NCBI RefSeq assembly: GCF_002102395.1
Contig: NZ_LQPZ01000015.1
Location: 57,557 to 121,556 of the forward strand
Reading direction: 5' to 3'
Source: Mycolicibacillus trivialis
Lineage (GTDB): Bacteria; Actinomycetota; Actinomycetes; Mycobacteriales; Mycobacteriaceae
Length of the DNA stretch: 64,000 bases
In this document: piece by piece, positions 16,063-26,842 of the stretch
How the letters are laid out: each line of letters starts with the position of its first letter
How positions within the stretch are numbered: position 1 is the first letter of the stretch
The notes under the pieces: generated by a model
Seen by the model: only the letters and a program-made list of their open reading frames with translations
Databases searched by the model: none
What the model was told of the DNA's origin: nothing
Program-made: the position numbers and the translations under genes

Positions 16063-16563
16063 ATGGCAGACTCCCCGGATCGGCCCGAAGACAAGCCGGA
16101 CAAGCCGGACACGACTCCGCCTCCGGGCGGGTTGTCGATGCCGCCGGACCCCGCCAAGAAGCCGGAGCCGGCGTCGGCCGAGGATTCCGCGGAGGCTCCC
16201 GCCAAGAAGGCACCGGCCAAGAAGGCACCGGCGAAGAAGACCCCGGGCAAGAAGGCTCCCGCCAAGAAGGCACCGGCGAAGAAGGCCCCCGCCAAGAAGG
16301 CGCCGGCCGAGGGCGCGCCGGCCAAGAAGGCGCCGGCCAAGGCCGCCGAGGCCTCCAACGGTTCGCGCCAACTGGCCGACGGCGCCAAACAGGCTGCCGC
16401 GCAGGCCAAGTCGACGGTCGACACGGCCAAGAACCCAGTGCCCGCACCGCCGCCACCGCCGGTCACCGACTCCGGGCCGCCGGTGGTGCCGCTGGCCGTC
16501 GCCGCGATCCTGAGCCTGCTGGCCATCCTCGTGGTGCGCCGGCTGGTGCGCGGCGACGACTGA
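16063..16563 (+). CDS. Hns-like Lys/Ala/Pro-repeat membrane-anchored protein (Rv3852-like)
   Basis: A 166-residue protein. The acidic/Pro N-terminus is followed by about ten tandem copies of a PAKKA-type pentapeptide (about residues 45-95; DNA about 16198-16345), a basic histone-tail-like array. A short helical stretch, a Pro run and one C-terminal membrane helix ([20 protein letters not shown]) complete it. Mtb Rv3852 (Hns) has the same plan and was proposed to bind DNA at the membrane, though its importance is debated. ATG 16063 is chosen because AAGGAG precedes it. Repeat number is likely to vary between strains. It is followed by rraA after 4 bp. Confidence 0.85.
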   Translation: MADSPDRPEDKPDKPDTTPPPGGLSMPPDPAKKPEPASAEDSAEAPAKKAPAKKAPAKKTPGKKAPAKKAPAKKAPAKKAPAEGAPAKKAPAKAAEASNGSRQLADGAKQAAAQAKSTVDTAKNPVPAPPPPPVTDSGPPVVPLAVAAILSLLAILVVRRLVRGDD

Positions 16564-16567
16564 CGCC

Positions 16568-17041
16568 GTGGCGACCGAGTTCCGGCCCACCGCCGACCTG
16601 GTCGACGACATCGGGCCCGAGGTCCGCAGCTGCGACGTGCAGTTCCGTCAGTTCGGCGGGGTCTCCACCTTCGCGGGCCCGATCAGCACCGTGCGGTGTT
16701 TTCAGGACAACGCGCTGCTCAAGTCGGTGCTCGGCGAGCCGGGCGACGGCCGGGTTCTCGTCGTCGACGGTGACGCCTCGGTGCACACCGCGCTGGTCGG
16801 CGACCTGATCGCGGAGTCGGCGCGGTCCAACGGCTGGGCCGGCCTGATCATCCACGGCGCGGTCCGCGACTCGGCGGTCCTGCGCACCATGTCGATCGGG
16901 ATCAAGGCGCTGGGCACCAACCCGCGCAAGAGCTCCAAGACCGGTGCCGGCGAACGCGACGTCGAGGTCAGCTTCGGCGGTGTGACGTTCGTGCCCGGGC
17001 AGACCGTCTACAGCGACGACGACGGCATCGTCGTCACCTGA
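16568..17041 (+). CDS. rraA: RraA family protein
   Basis: A 157-residue RraA-type protein (once annotated MenG), the same family as Mtb Rv3853. Landmarks are [46 protein letters not shown] and [12 protein letters not shown]. The fold is a phosphohistidine-like alpha/beta barrel that forms rings. In E. coli RraA inhibits RNase E; some relatives are aldolases. The gly-rich loop and Arg/Asp (GAVRDS) typical of the aldolase-like site are present, so function is not settled. It starts with GTG 4 bp after the Hns-like gene. Confidence 0.9.
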   Translation: MATEFRPTADLVDDIGPEVRSCDVQFRQFGGVSTFAGPISTVRCFQDNALLKSVLGEPGDGRVLVVDGDASVHTALVGDLIAESARSNGWAGLIIHGAVRDSAVLRTMSIGIKALGTNPRKSSKTGAGERDVEVSFGGVTFVPGQTVYSDDDGIVVT

Positions 17042-17053
17042 CCGCTACAGCTG

Positions 17054-18523
17054 TCACACGGCCTGGCGCACACGGTGTTTGGTGAAGTGCAGCGCCTCGT
17101 CGTCGACCTTGCCGTAGCGGATCAACCGCACGTCGAACAGGTAGTTCTGCTTGAGGCGCCACGGCGTGCGTGAACCCGCCTTGGGCAGGTAGTCCAGTGC
17201 CCGCAGCACGTAGCCGGGGGTGAACTCCATCAGCGGGCGCTCGTCGACCGAATTGCCCGGGTGCATCGGCACCACGGTGTCGAACCCGTGCACATCCATG
17301 TAGTTGAGCACCCGGCAGACGAACTCCGACACCAGATCGGCCTTCAGCGTCCAGGAGGCGTTGGTGTAGCCGATGGTGAACGCCATGTTGGGCATCCCGG
17401 TGAGCATCATGCCCTTGTAGGCCATGGTGTCGCTGAGCTCGATCGGCTCGCCGTTGCGGTAGATCTCCGCGCCGCCGAACAGTTGCAGGTTCAGTCCGGT
17501 CGCGGTGATGATGATGTCGGCCGCCAGTTCCTCACCCGAGGTCAGCCGGATCCCGGTCTTGGTGAACCGGTCGATGGTGTCGGTGACCACGTCGGCCTTG
17601 CCCTGCTTGATGGTGCGGAACAGGTCGCCGTCGGGGGCCAGACACAGCCGTTCGTCCCACGGGTTGTAGCGCGGGCCGAAGTGCTTGTCCACGTCGTAGC
17701 CCTTGGGCAGGCGGTGCTTGGCCATCGTCATCAGCGTCTTGCGCATGTACTTCGGGAACCGCCGGGAGAGCTGGTATTGGGCGATGCTGAACCCGATCGC
17801 CTTCCACCGGTTGACCACATGGGCGGCCTTGGGCGGCAGGAACTTGTTGACCTGCACGGCCAGCGGGTCGACTTCCGGCAGCGAGCCGACGTAGGTCGGG
17901 GAGCGCTGCAGCATGGTCAGGTGCCCCGCGCCGGTGTTGGCCAGCGCCGGGATGAGGGTCACGGCGGTCGCACCCGACCCGATCACCACGATCTTCTTGC
18001 CCTGGTAGTCCAGGTCCTCCGGCCAGTGCTGCGGGTGGATGATCGTGCCCTCGAAGTCCTCGGCGCCGGCGAAGGTCGGACTGTAGCCCTCGTCGTAGTT
18101 GTAGTAGCCGCTGCAGGCGAAGAGGAACGAGGCGGTGACGGTCTTCTGCTCGCCGGCCTCGTCGATGGTGACCGTCCACTGGTTGTCGGTGTCCGACCAG
18201 TCGGCGGCGACGACCTTCTGCCGGTAGCGGATGTGCTTGTCGATGCCGTTCTCCACGGCGGCTTCGTTGATGTAGTCCCAGATCGCCGAGCCCTGGGCGA
18301 TGCCCTTGGCCGAGGTCCACGGCTTGAACCGGAAACCGAGGGTGAACATGTCGGAGTCCGAGCGGATGCCCGGGTACTTGAACAGGTCCCAGGTGCCACC
18401 GAGGTGCTCGCGCCGCTCCAGAACCACGTAGCTCTTGGTGGGGCAACGCTCCTGCAGGTGCCAGGCGGCGCTGATGCCGGAGATGCCGGCGCCGACGATC
18501 ACAACGTCGAAGTGTTCGGTCAT
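17054..18523 (-). CDS. ethA: FAD-dependent Baeyer-Villiger monooxygenase EthA
   Basis: A 489-residue flavoprotein. The FAD-binding GAGISGISAAWHL is at the N-terminus, the Baeyer-Villiger fingerprint appears as FEGTIIHPQHWPEDL, and the NADPH-binding GSGATAVTLIP follows. EthA activates thioamide prodrugs such as ethionamide in Mtb; its native substrates are ketones. Length matches Mtb EthA. Divergent ethR starts 77 bp away, and a palindromic operator lies between them. It converges on rraA with a 12-bp gap. Confidence 0.95.
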   Translation of the reverse strand: MTEHFDVVIVGAGISGISAAWHLQERCPTKSYVVLERREHLGGTWDLFKYPGIRSDSDMFTLGFRFKPWTSAKGIAQGSAIWDYINEAAVENGIDKHIRYRQKVVAADWSDTDNQWTVTIDEAGEQKTVTASFLFACSGYYNYDEGYSPTFAGAEDFEGTIIHPQHWPEDLDYQGKKIVVIGSGATAVTLIPALANTGAGHLTMLQRSPTYVGSLPEVDPLAVQVNKFLPPKAAHVVNRWKAIGFSIAQYQLSRRFPKYMRKTLMTMAKHRLPKGYDVDKHFGPRYNPWDERLCLAPDGDLFRTIKQGKADVVTDTIDRFTKTGIRLTSGEELAADIIITATGLNLQLFGGAEIYRNGEPIELSDTMAYKGMMLTGMPNMAFTIGYTNASWTLKADLVSEFVCRVLNYMDVHGFDTVVPMHPGNSVDERPLMEFTPGYVLRALDYLPKAGSRTPWRLKQNYLFDVRLIRYGKVDDEALHFTKHRVRQAV

Positions 18524-18545
18524 GCCGCCAGGCTATCAACGGCAT

Positions 18546-18580
18546 GTCGATCAAGTCAACACTCTGTTGAGTACATCGAC
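18546..18580. promoter_or_regulatory. EthR operator between ethA and ethR
   Basis: An imperfect 35-bp palindrome has 16-bp arms and a 3-bp centre: left arm GTCGATCAAGTCAACA, right arm TGTTGAGTACATCGAC. Twelve of 16 positions pair, with perfect outer GTCGAT/ATCGAC and inner TCAACA/TGTTGA blocks. Mtb EthR binds a long operator in the same intergenic spot. The site would let EthR repress both divergent promoters. Confidence 0.75.
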
Positions 18581-18599
18581 GGCGTGTAAAGTATGCGGG

Positions 18600-19268
18600 G
18601 TGACCACCGCCAACCACGTGCGCACCCACGGGCGCCGCACCTCGCGCCCCTCCGGCGACGATCGGGAGGCGGCGATCCTGACCACCGCCGAGCGCCTGCT
18701 CAGTGAGCGGCCACTGTCCGAGATCTCGGTCGACGACCTGGCCCGCGGCGCGGGCATCTCCCGGCCGACGTTCTACTTCTATTTCAAGTCCAAGGACGCC
18801 GTGCTGCTGTCGCTCCTGGAGCCGATGATCGCGCGCGCCGACTCGGAGTTCGACGGCGCGGTGCAGCGCCTGCCCAGCAACCCGCGCGGGATGTGGCGCA
18901 GCGGCCTCAAGGCGTTCTTCACCGCGTTCGGCTCGCACCGCGCCGTCGCACGCGCCGGGACCGAGGCCCTGGCCACCAGCCCGGAGTTCCGGGCCATGTG
19001 GCAGGACTACATGGGCAAGTGGATCGACCAGACCGCCGCGATGATCACCGCGGAGCGTGCCCGTGGTGCCGCTCCGGACACCATCCCGGCGCTGAGCCTG
19101 TCCACCGCACTCAATCAGATGAACGAGCGCACGATGATCGCCACGCTCGCCGACGAGAAGCCGGCGGTCGACCACGACCACCTGGTGGACACGTTGGCCC
19201 ACATCTGGGTGACCAGCATCTACGGCGAGACGCCCGCGGCGGCGCTCAAACCAGCTGCCCCGCAATAA
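18600..19268 (+). CDS. ethR: TetR-family repressor EthR
   Basis: A 222-residue TetR/CamR-type regulator. The N-terminal DNA-binding domain (about 20-70) shows ILTTAERLLSERPLSEISVD and the recognition region ARGAGISRPTFYFYFKSKDA. The remainder forms the ligand pocket, with Trp residues in EFRAMWQDYMGKWIDQ as expected. In Mtb EthR represses ethA. The start is GTG 18600, 19 bp beyond the operator palindrome. Its 3' end overlaps the next convergent gene by 23 bp. Confidence 0.94.
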   Translation: MTTANHVRTHGRRTSRPSGDDREAAILTTAERLLSERPLSEISVDDLARGAGISRPTFYFYFKSKDAVLLSLLEPMIARADSEFDGAVQRLPSNPRGMWRSGLKAFFTAFGSHRAVARAGTEALATSPEFRAMWQDYMGKWIDQTAAMITAERARGAAPDTIPALSLSTALNQMNERTMIATLADEKPAVDHDHLVDTLAHIWVTSIYGETPAAALKPAAPQ

Positions 19269-19677
19269 ATCCGACCAGCAGAACGGCGAACCCGCCGACC
19301 TCGCCGAGGATCAGCAGCACCATCCCGGCGCGCAGCAGGAACCCGGCATGTTCGAACTGGTTGGTCGTGTCGCGTCGGGCGCCGTGGTAGATGTAGCTGC
19401 CGATGGCGGTCAGGAAGAAGTACACCACCACCGCCGCAGCGGTCAGGTTGACCCAGGTCGGCCAGGCGCTGAGTTCCACGAACGGCGCCATCAGCAGCGT
19501 GGCGAACGAGTAGAGCAGCGCCGCCCGGTGGGCGATGTCGACGTAGGGGTGGGCCAACCGGTTCTCCGAGGCCATCATCTGCTGGTATTTCCACACGCCC
19601 AACACCAGCGCGAGCAGGAAGATCAGGCCGGCGGCCAGCAGGGTCAGCAGGGTGTCGATACCGAGGTCAGCGCACAC
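19246..19677 (-). CDS. Four-helix membrane protein, unknown function, 143 aa
   Basis: A small integral membrane protein with four hydrophobic segments: LLTLLAAGLIFLLALVLGVW, AALLYSFATLLMAPFVEL, VNLTAAAVVVYFFLTAIGSY and AGMVLLILGEVGGFAVLLVG. A polar loop between the first two helices reads KYQQMMASENRLAHPYVDIA, and another between the third and fourth reads HGARRDTTNQFEH. Three His residues in these loops are notable but no family motif is known to me. It converges on ethR with a 23-bp overlap. No function can be assigned. Confidence 0.75.
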   Translation of the reverse strand: MCADLGIDTLLTLLAAGLIFLLALVLGVWKYQQMMASENRLAHPYVDIAHRAALLYSFATLLMAPFVELSAWPTWVNLTAAAVVVYFFLTAIGSYIYHGARRDTTNQFEHAGFLLRAGMVLLILGEVGGFAVLLVGFIAGQLV

Positions 19678-19903
19678 ACCGTGAGTCTAGTGACCGGCGT
19701 GGGGGGCGGGCCGGCGCTGGCCGCCGCGCGCGGCCCCCGCGCGGCCCCTTGGTCCCTGCCCGCCCGCGCTCCCACCGCGGCGAGAATGAAACGGCGCAGG
19801 GCTCCCTCGGCGTGTCGCCTGCATAGCTTCAATGTCGCGGCGTTCGGTGGGCCGGAAGCGCCGAACTCCCGCGTGCCGAACCGCGCGCGCCCGAACCCGG
19901 CGG

Positions 19904-20053
19904 CTAGCTCACCACGCCGAACCGCAACAGGTCGTCGGCGGTGACCAGGCGTTCGTGCTTGGCCGGGAACTCCCGGCTCTTGACCGGATGTCGCAGCCGC
20001 GACCAGGTGACGCGCGCGAGGCGAAAGCGGACTACCGGGTTGGCATGCACCAT
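19904..20053 (-). CDS. Possible small basic protein, 49 aa
   Basis: This candidate short gene begins MVHANPVVRFRLARVTW and ends ERLVTADDLLRFGVVS. AGGAG sits six bases before the ATG, a good ribosome-binding site. The protein is Arg-rich and soluble. It is otherwise alone in a 640-bp stretch between the four-helix protein and gltD. The rest of that stretch (19678-19903 and 20054-20319) holds nothing I recognise; the second half is AT-richer than average. The call rests on the ribosome-binding site and plausible composition. Confidence 0.45.
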   Translation of the reverse strand: MVHANPVVRFRLARVTWSRLRHPVKSREFPAKHERLVTADDLLRFGVVS

Positions 20054-20319
20054 GATCACTCCTGCGATCGATCTGGCTGAACCGGGTCCCCGACTACCGG
20101 AAGGCCCACACCCGGCCATTAGACCCTGAACCGTTGGCAAACAGTTCGAGACTCGCCGGGAAACGGTTCATATGTTTCTGATGTGACGCATGTTACTTTG
20201 AAACCGCGCACCGCGTCCTATTTATGCTGGTCACTTCGCGTCATGGTGTGCCGGCCACCCGGAAGCAGCGCACCCAGCCGAATAGCTGTGTGAGCTTTCA
20301 GCAACGCATTCGCGGTCGT

Positions 20320-21786
20320 TCAGCGCTGCGCGACGTCGGTGGGTTTGATCGGGGCGGGCAGCGCGGTGTCACCCGCCAGGTACCGGTCCACGCCGGCGGC
20401 GGCGGCGCGCCCCTCGGCGATGGCCCACACGATCAGCGACTGCCCGCGGCCCATGTCCCCGGCCACGAAGACGCCCGGCACCGAGGTCGCGTAATCGCGG
20501 TCGCGGGCCACGTTGCCGCGTTCGGTGAACTCCACACCCAGGTCGGTGAGCAGCCGGGAGCGTTCGGGGCCCAGGAAGCCCATCGCGAGCAACACCAGGT
20601 CCGCCTCCAGCTCGAAGTCGGTGCCTTCCACCTTCTCGAACTTCCCGGCGCGCGACGTCACCTCGTGGGCACGCAGGCCCGTGACGCGGCCGTCCCGGCC
20701 GGTGAACTCCTCGGTATTGACCGCGAAAAGCCGGTCCCCGCCCTCCTCGTGTGCGCCGGTGACCCGGTACATCAACGGATAGGTCGGCCACGGTGTCGAG
20801 GCGTCGCGGGTGTCCGGCGGGCGCGGCATGATCTCGAACTGGTGCACCGCGACCGCACCCTGGCGGTGCGCAGTGCCCAGGCAGTCCGCGCCGGTGTCGC
20901 CGCCGCCGATGATGATGACCTTCTTGCCCTTGGCCGTGATCGGCGGTTCCCCGTCGGCGCCCAGCACGTCGTCACCCTGCTGTACCCGGTTGGACCAGGG
21001 CAGGTATTCCATCGCCTGGTGGATCCCGTCGAGTTCGCGGCCGCGGATCGGCAGGTCGCGCCAGAGCGTGGCGCCGCCGGCGAGCACGACCGCATCGAAT
21101 CGGCTGCGCAGGTCCTCGGCGGTCAGGTCGGTTCCGACGTCGACGCCGGCGCGGAACTCGGTGCCCTCGGCGCGCATCTGCTCGAGGCGACGTTCGATGA
21201 TGCGCTTCTCCATCTTGAATTCCGGGATGCCGTAGCGCAGCAACCCGCCGATGCGATCGGCGCGTTCGAAGACGGTCACCGCGTGCCCGGCGCGGGTGAG
21301 CTGCTGGGCGGCGGCCAACCCCGCCGGCCCGGAACCGACCACCGCGACGCTGCGCCCGGTCCGGGTGGCGGGCACCACCGGCTGCACCCAGCCCTCGGCG
21401 AAGGCGCGTTCAATGATCTCGAACTCGACCTGCTTGATCGTGACCGGCTCCTGGTTGATGCCCAGCACGCAGGAGGTCTCGCACGGCGCCGGGCAGAGCC
21501 GACCGGTGAAGTCGGGAAAGTTGTTGGTGGCGTGCAGCCGCTCGCTGGCTTCGCGCCAACGTCCGGTGCGCACCAGATCGTTCCACTCCGGGATCAAGTT
21601 GCCCAGCGGGCACCCGTTGTGGCAGAACGGGATCCCGCAGTCCATGCACCGGCTGGCCTGGTCGCGCAGCGTCTTGACCGGAAACGGCTCGTAGATCTCG
21701 TTCCAGTCGCGCAACCGGACGTCGACCGGGCGGCGCTGCGGGAGTTCACGCCGGGTGTGGGTGAGAAAGCCTCGGGGATCAGCCAT
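20320..21786 (-). CDS. gltD: Glutamate synthase (NADPH) small subunit
   Basis: A 488-residue flavoprotein that feeds electrons from NADPH to the large subunit for glutamate synthesis from glutamine and 2-oxoglutarate. The N-terminal region carries iron-sulfur Cys: [17 protein letters not shown] and CPAPCETSC. The FAD fingerprint is [17 protein letters not shown] and the NADPH one [35 protein letters not shown] closes the FAD site. ATG 21786 overlaps the end of gltB by 8 bp, so the two are coupled. Confidence 0.96.
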   Translation of the reverse strand: MADPRGFLTHTRRELPQRRPVDVRLRDWNEIYEPFPVKTLRDQASRCMDCGIPFCHNGCPLGNLIPEWNDLVRTGRWREASERLHATNNFPDFTGRLCPAPCETSCVLGINQEPVTIKQVEFEIIERAFAEGWVQPVVPATRTGRSVAVVGSGPAGLAAAQQLTRAGHAVTVFERADRIGGLLRYGIPEFKMEKRIIERRLEQMRAEGTEFRAGVDVGTDLTAEDLRSRFDAVVLAGGATLWRDLPIRGRELDGIHQAMEYLPWSNRVQQGDDVLGADGEPPITAKGKKVIIIGGGDTGADCLGTAHRQGAVAVHQFEIMPRPPDTRDASTPWPTYPLMYRVTGAHEEGGDRLFAVNTEEFTGRDGRVTGLRAHEVTSRAGKFEKVEGTDFELEADLVLLAMGFLGPERSRLLTDLGVEFTERGNVARDRDYATSVPGVFVAGDMGRGQSLIVWAIAEGRAAAAGVDRYLAGDTALPAPIKPTDVAQR

Positions 21787-24700
21787 GTGCCACCGCCATA
21801 ATCGCCTCGTCGGGGTCGGTGCCGGAACGCTCCGCTTCGGCGATCGCCTCCAGCACCCGTTTGAAGTCACGCGGCATCACCTTCGCGAAGTGACCGCTTT
21901 CGGTCTCCCACGCGTCGAGGATCCGCCGGCCGACGGCCGAGTCGGTCGCCTCGACGTGGGCGGACACCATGTCGCGCAGCCAATCCAGGTCGGCGTCATC
22001 GAGGGCGTCGATCTCGACCATCTCGGTGTTGAGCTTCGCCGGCAGCCGACCCTGCGGGTCGTAGACGTAGGCGACGCCACCGGACATGCCCGCGGCGAAG
22101 TTGCGTCCGGTAGACCCCAGGATGACCACTTTGCCGCCGGTCATGTACTCACAGCCGTGGTCCCCGACGCCTTCGACCACCGCGTGCGCACCGGAGTTGC
22201 GCACCGCGAACCGCTCCCCCACCACGCCGCGCAGGAAGGCCTGACCGCTGGTGGCGCCGAACAGCACCACGTTGCCGCCGATGATGTTCTCCTCGGCCCG
22301 GTAGTCCGCAGGAGCCTGGGCGGATGGTCGCACCACGATGCGCCCGCCGGACAGGCCCTTGCCGATGTAGTCGTTGGCGTCCCCGCGGATGCGCAGGGTG
22401 ATGCCTGCGGGCAGGAACGCGCCGAAGCTGTTGCCCGCCGAGCCGTCGAAGGTGATGTCGATGGTGGAGTCCGGCAAGCCTTGGGCGCCATGGGCTTTGG
22501 TGACCTCGTGGCCGAGCAGCGTGCCGACGGTGCGGTTGACGTTGGAGATGGCAGTGGTGAATCGCACCGGGGTGCCATTGTCGAGCGCTTCGCGGCACAT
22601 CGCGATCAGCTGCTGGTCCAGGGCCTTATCCAGGCCGTGGTCCTGTTGCGAGCTGCAGTAGAGGTCCTGGTTCATGAACGCCGACTCCGGGGCGTGCAGC
22701 ACCGGGGACAGGTCGAGCTTGTGGGCCTTCCAGTGCGCCCGGGCCAGGGTCGCGTCCAAGGCTGCCACTTGGCCGACTGCCTCGTTGACGGTGCGGAACC
22801 CCAACTGGGCCATCAGTTCGCGGACCTCTTCGGCGATGAACAGGAAGAAGTTCTCGACGAACTCCGGTTGGCCGGTGAACCGCCGCCGCAGCACCGGGTT
22901 CTGGGTGGCCACCCCGACCGGGCAGGTGTCGAGGTGGCAAACGCGCATCATGATGCAGCCGGAGACGACCAGCGGTGCGGTCGCGAAGCCGAACTCCTCG
23001 GCGCCGAGCAGCATGGCGATCATCACGTCGCGGCCGGTCTTGAGCTGGCCGTCGACCTGAACAACGATGCGGTCGCGTAACCCGTTGAGCAGCAGGGTCT
23101 GCTGGGTCTCGGCCAGGCCGAGCTCCCACGGCCCGCCGGCGTGCTTGAGCGAGGTCATCGGCGCGGCACCAGTACCGCCGTCGTGCCCGGAGATCAGCAC
23201 GACGTCGGCGTGCGCCTTGGACACCCCCGCGGCGACCGTGCCCACACCGTTCTCGGCGACCAGTTTGACGTGCACCCGGGCGGCCGGGTTGGCGTTCTTC
23301 AGGTCGTAGATCAGCTGGGCGAGGTCTTCGATCGAGTAGATGTCGTGGTGCGGCGGCGGGGAGATCAGCCCTACGCCGGGTGTGGAATGCCGCACCTCGG
23401 CGATCCACGGGTACACCTTGTTACCCGGGAGTTGCCCACCCTCACCGGGTTTGGCGCCCTGGGCCATCTTGATCTGGATGTCGGTGCAGTTGGTCAGGTA
23501 GTGGCTGGTCACACCGAACCGGCCGGAGGCGACCTGTTTGATGCTGCTGCGCCGCCAGTCGCCGTTGGCATCCGGCTCGAAGCGGTCCGGGTGCTCGCCG
23601 CCCTCGCCGGAGTTGGACCGGCCGCCGAGCCGGTTCATCGCGATCGCCAGGGTCTCGTGCGCCTCGGCGGAGATCGAACCGTAGCTCATCGCGCCGGTGG
23701 AGAACCGTTTGACGATCTCGCTTGCCGGTTCCACCTCTTCGAGCGGCACCGGTGGGCGCAGCCCGGTCTGGAACTTCAGCAGACCGCGCAGCGTGACGAG
23801 CTGTTCGCTCTGGTCGTCGACGAAGCCGGTGTACTCCTTGAAGATCGAGTACTGGCCAGTACGGGTGGAATGCTGCAGCTTGAACACGGTGTCGGGGTTG
23901 AACAGGTGGTACTCACCCTCGCGGCGCCACTGGTATTCGCCGCCGACCTCGAGTTCGCGGTGCGCCCGTTCGGTGGGCCGGTCCAGGAAGGCCAGGTGGT
24001 GGCGCGCGGCGACGTCGGCGGCGATGTCGTCGAGGGTGATGCCTCCGATCGGACAGCTCAGCCCGGTGAAGTACTCGTCGAGCAGGTCCTGGGAGATGCC
24101 GACCGGCTGGAACAGTTGCGCGCCGGTGTAGGAGGCGCGCGTCGAGATGCCCATCTTCGACATCACTTTCAGCACGCCCTTGCCGGCCGCCTTGACGTAG
24201 TTGGCCAGGGCGTGTTCGCGGTCCAGGTCGTCGATGACTCCGCGGTCGAGCATGTCCTCGATCGATTCGAAGGCCATGTAGGGGTTGATGGCGGCGGCAC
24301 CGAACCCCAGCAGCGCGGCCATGTGGTGGACCTCGCGGGCGTCGCCGGACTCGACCACGAGGCCGACCTGGGTGCGGGACCGGGTGCGCACCAGGTGGTG
24401 GTGGACCGCGGCCACGGCCAGCAGCGACGGGATCGGGGCGAGGGTTTCGTCGGATTCGCGGTCGGAGACCACCAGGATGCGCGCGCCGGCGTCGATCGCC
24501 GCCGACACCCGGGCCCGGACGTCGTCGAGGGCGGCGCGCAACCCGGCACCGCCGTCGGCCACCGGGTACAGGCAGCGGATGATCTCGGTGCGCAGACCCA
24601 TCTGTCTGCCGTTGATCTCGGTCGCGGGGTCGAGGTTGATCAGCTTGGCCAGTTCGTGGTTGCGCAGGATGGGTTGGGGCAACACGATCTGGTAGCAGGA

Positions 24701-26362
24701 CGTCTCGTCGGGGCTGAGCAGATCACCTTCGGGCCCGAGTGCGCCCTGCAGGCTGGTGACCACTTCCTCGCGGATCGCGTCCAGCGGCGGGTTGGTGACC
24801 TGGGCGAACATCTGCTGGAAGTAGTCGAACAGCATGCGCGGGCGCGCCGAGAGCACCGCGATGGGGGTGTCGGTGCCCATCGAGCCGATCGGCTCGGCGC
24901 CGTTGCGCGCCATCGGGGCGACCAGAAGGTTCAGTTCCTCGTAGGTGTAGCCGAACATGTGCTGGCGCAGCACGATCCGGTGGTGCGGCATGCGCTGGTA
25001 GTCACCGACCGGCAGCGAGGCCAGCGGGACGAGGCCGCGCTGCACCCAGTCCTGGTAGGGCTGCTCGGCGGCCAGTTCGGCCTTGATCTCGTCGTCGGAG
25101 ACGATGCGGCCTGCCGCGGTGTCGACCAGGAACATCCGGCCCGGTTGCAGCCGCAGCCGGCGCACCACGGTGGCGGGATCCAGCTCCAGCACACCGGATT
25201 CCGAGGCCATCACGACCAGATCGTCGGTGGTGACCCAGATTCGGGAGGGGCGCAACCCGTTGCGGTCGAGCACCGCTCCCACCAGGGTGCCGTCGGTGAA
25301 GGTGATCGAGGCCGGGCCGTCCCACGGTTCCATCAGCGAGTCGTGGTACTCGTAGAAGGCGCGACGCGCCGGGTCCATCGCCTCGTCGCGCTCCCAGGCC
25401 TCGGGGATCATCATCAGCACCGCATGCGGCAGACTGCGCCCGCCCAGGTGCAGCAGCTCGAGTACTTCGTCGAAGCGGGCGGTGTCCGATGCGCCGGGGG
25501 TGCAGATCGGGAAGAGTTTCTCCACGTCGGCGGGTGAGCCGAACACGTCGGTCTTGATCAGCGCCTCACGGGCCCGCATCCAGTTCTCGTTGCCGGTGAC
25601 GGTGTTGATCTCGCCGTTGTGGGCGACCAGCCGGAACGGGTGTGCCAGTGGCCAGGACGGGAAGGTGTTGGTGGAGAAGCGTGAGTGCACGATCCCCAGC
25701 GGGCTGGTCAGCCGCTCGTCTTGCAGGTCGAGGTAGAACGCCTTGAGCTGCGGGGTGGTCAGCATGCCCTTGTAGACCAGGGTGCGACCGGACAGGCTGG
25801 GGAAGTACACCGTCTCGCGTCCCGGCCCGTCCTGGCCGGGGCCCTTGCTGCCCAGTTCGTGTTCGGCGCGTTTGCGGATCACGTAGGCGCGGCGTTCCAG
25901 GGTCATGCCGTCGGCGCCGGCCAGGAACAGCTGCCGCAACGTCGGCATGGCGTCGCGGGCCAGTGCCCCCAGCGAGGAGTCGTCGATCGGCACCTCGCGC
26001 CAGCCGAGGACCGTCAAGCCTTCGGCTTCGACGATCTTCTCCACCGCCTCGCAGGCGGTGGCGGCGTCCTTGGCGGACTGGGGCAGGAACGCGATGCCGG
26101 TGGCGTAGCTGCCCGCCGGCGGCAACTCGAAGTCGACGACCGCGCGCAGGAACGCGTCGGGGACACCGATCATGATGCCCGCGCCGTCGCCGCTGTTGGG
26201 CTCGGCGCCGGCAGCGCCGCGGTGGTCGAGGTTGACCAGGGCGGTGATGGCCTTCTCGACGATGTCGCGGCGGGCCCGGCCGTGCATGTCGACGACCATC
26301 GCGACGCCACAGGCGTCGTGCTCGAAGGCGGGATTGTAGAGCCCGACTCGGCTGGGGGTCAT
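21779..26362 (-). CDS. gltB: Glutamate synthase large subunit
   Basis: A 1527-residue enzyme and the largest gene here. The N-terminal amidotransferase begins after a short propeptide; the nucleophile is Cys18 in [12 protein letters not shown]. The central domain leads into the FMN-binding synthase domain ([35 protein letters not shown]). The iron-sulfur cluster is held by [19 protein letters not shown]. The C-terminal GXGXG beta-helix has repeated glycine turns ([29 protein letters not shown]). I start it at ATG 26362 with AAGGGGCAGG upstream, because 70 upstream in-frame residues do not resemble the family. It is the first gene of the gltBD operon. Confidence 0.96.
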   Translation of the reverse strand: MTPSRVGLYNPAFEHDACGVAMVVDMHGRARRDIVEKAITALVNLDHRGAAGAEPNSGDGAGIMIGVPDAFLRAVVDFELPPAGSYATGIAFLPQSAKDAATACEAVEKIVEAEGLTVLGWREVPIDDSSLGALARDAMPTLRQLFLAGADGMTLERRAYVIRKRAEHELGSKGPGQDGPGRETVYFPSLSGRTLVYKGMLTTPQLKAFYLDLQDERLTSPLGIVHSRFSTNTFPSWPLAHPFRLVAHNGEINTVTGNENWMRAREALIKTDVFGSPADVEKLFPICTPGASDTARFDEVLELLHLGGRSLPHAVLMMIPEAWERDEAMDPARRAFYEYHDSLMEPWDGPASITFTDGTLVGAVLDRNGLRPSRIWVTTDDLVVMASESGVLELDPATVVRRLRLQPGRMFLVDTAAGRIVSDDEIKAELAAEQPYQDWVQRGLVPLASLPVGDYQRMPHHRIVLRQHMFGYTYEELNLLVAPMARNGAEPIGSMGTDTPIAVLSARPRMLFDYFQQMFAQVTNPPLDAIREEVVTSLQGALGPEGDLLSPDETSCYQIVLPQPILRNHELAKLINLDPATEINGRQMGLRTEIIRCLYPVADGGAGLRAALDDVRARVSAAIDAGARILVVSDRESDETLAPIPSLLAVAAVHHHLVRTRSRTQVGLVVESGDAREVHHMAALLGFGAAAINPYMAFESIEDMLDRGVIDDLDREHALANYVKAAGKGVLKVMSKMGISTRASYTGAQLFQPVGISQDLLDEYFTGLSCPIGGITLDDIAADVAARHHLAFLDRPTERAHRELEVGGEYQWRREGEYHLFNPDTVFKLQHSTRTGQYSIFKEYTGFVDDQSEQLVTLRGLLKFQTGLRPPVPLEEVEPASEIVKRFSTGAMSYGSISAEAHETLAIAMNRLGGRSNSGEGGEHPDRFEPDANGDWRRSSIKQVASGRFGVTSHYLTNCTDIQIKMAQGAKPGEGGQLPGNKVYPWIAEVRHSTPGVGLISPPPHHDIYSIEDLAQLIYDLKNANPAARVHVKLVAENGVGTVAAGVSKAHADVVLISGHDGGTGAAPMTSLKHAGGPWELGLAETQQTLLLNGLRDRIVVQVDGQLKTGRDVMIAMLLGAEEFGFATAPLVVSGCIMMRVCHLDTCPVGVATQNPVLRRRFTGQPEFVENFFLFIAEEVRELMAQLGFRTVNEAVGQVAALDATLARAHWKAHKLDLSPVLHAPESAFMNQDLYCSSQQDHGLDKALDQQLIAMCREALDNGTPVRFTTAISNVNRTVGTLLGHEVTKAHGAQGLPDSTIDITFDGSAGNSFGAFLPAGITLRIRGDANDYIGKGLSGGRIVVRPSAQAPADYRAEENIIGGNVVLFGATSGQAFLRGVVGERFAVRNSGAHAVVEGVGDHGCEYMTGGKVVILGSTGRNFAAGMSGGVAYVYDPQGRLPAKLNTEMVEIDALDDADLDWLRDMVSAHVEATDSAVGRRILDAWETESGHFAKVMPRDFKRVLEAIAEAERSGTDPDEAIMAVAHG

Positions 26363-26842
26363 ATCACCTGCCCCTTCGGAAACGGGCGCGTCGTTCCCGG
26401 GGCGGCGAGGGTGGTGCCGGTCCCCGAAGACGGCGGGCCGGCGCTGCTTCGGTCTTGTCGTTCGCGTGACGATGGCTTGGGCGGGAGTGTGCGTCCGTGC
26501 AGCGCTGAACGGTGCCCTGCCCATGCCGACAAGTACTTGAAACGATATGCCGCCACCCCGGATCGCCGTCAACCCGAATCCGGGCCGGAGATCGGCTGAC
26601 CAGGCGGTCTCGGCGCGCCCGATCGCCCACTCCGCCCGCTTCGGAAGTTTGCTGGATGGAAGGATCGTGCTAGTCAGCTACCGAGTTGCTGTGATCGAGG
26701 TTTTGCTCCCCGCCGCCCCGCCGAGCGTCCAGGAAGTACACAGGTTGGACTGCGTCACAATCGCTTCGTCGCACCGCTACCGGCCCGGCTCGGATCGAGC
26801 AACGGAACGATCGGCCAACCACCCACGGGGTGGAAAGGCGAC
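26363..26842. other. Non-coding 480-bp region upstream of gltB
   Basis: This long gap separates divergent gltB and the NTF2-like gene. It should contain both promoters and any nitrogen-responsive site. I looked for GlnR-type and AT-rich operator motifs and found none convincing. No short gene with a good ribosome-binding site was seen. Confidence 0.4.

Noticed and set aside
16198..16345. PAKKA-type repeats as an independent minisatellite
   Set aside because: They are in frame within the Hns-like gene and encode the basic tail known in this family, so they are listed as part of that gene.
19678..20319. tRNA or small RNA gene in the gap before gltD
   Set aside because: No cloverleaf, TTCGA loop or stem pairs were found; only one short frame has a ribosome-binding site.
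23141..25537. 798-residue open frame antisense to gltB
   Set aside because: Low-complexity shadow of gltB in high-GC DNA; no start context and no family resemblance.
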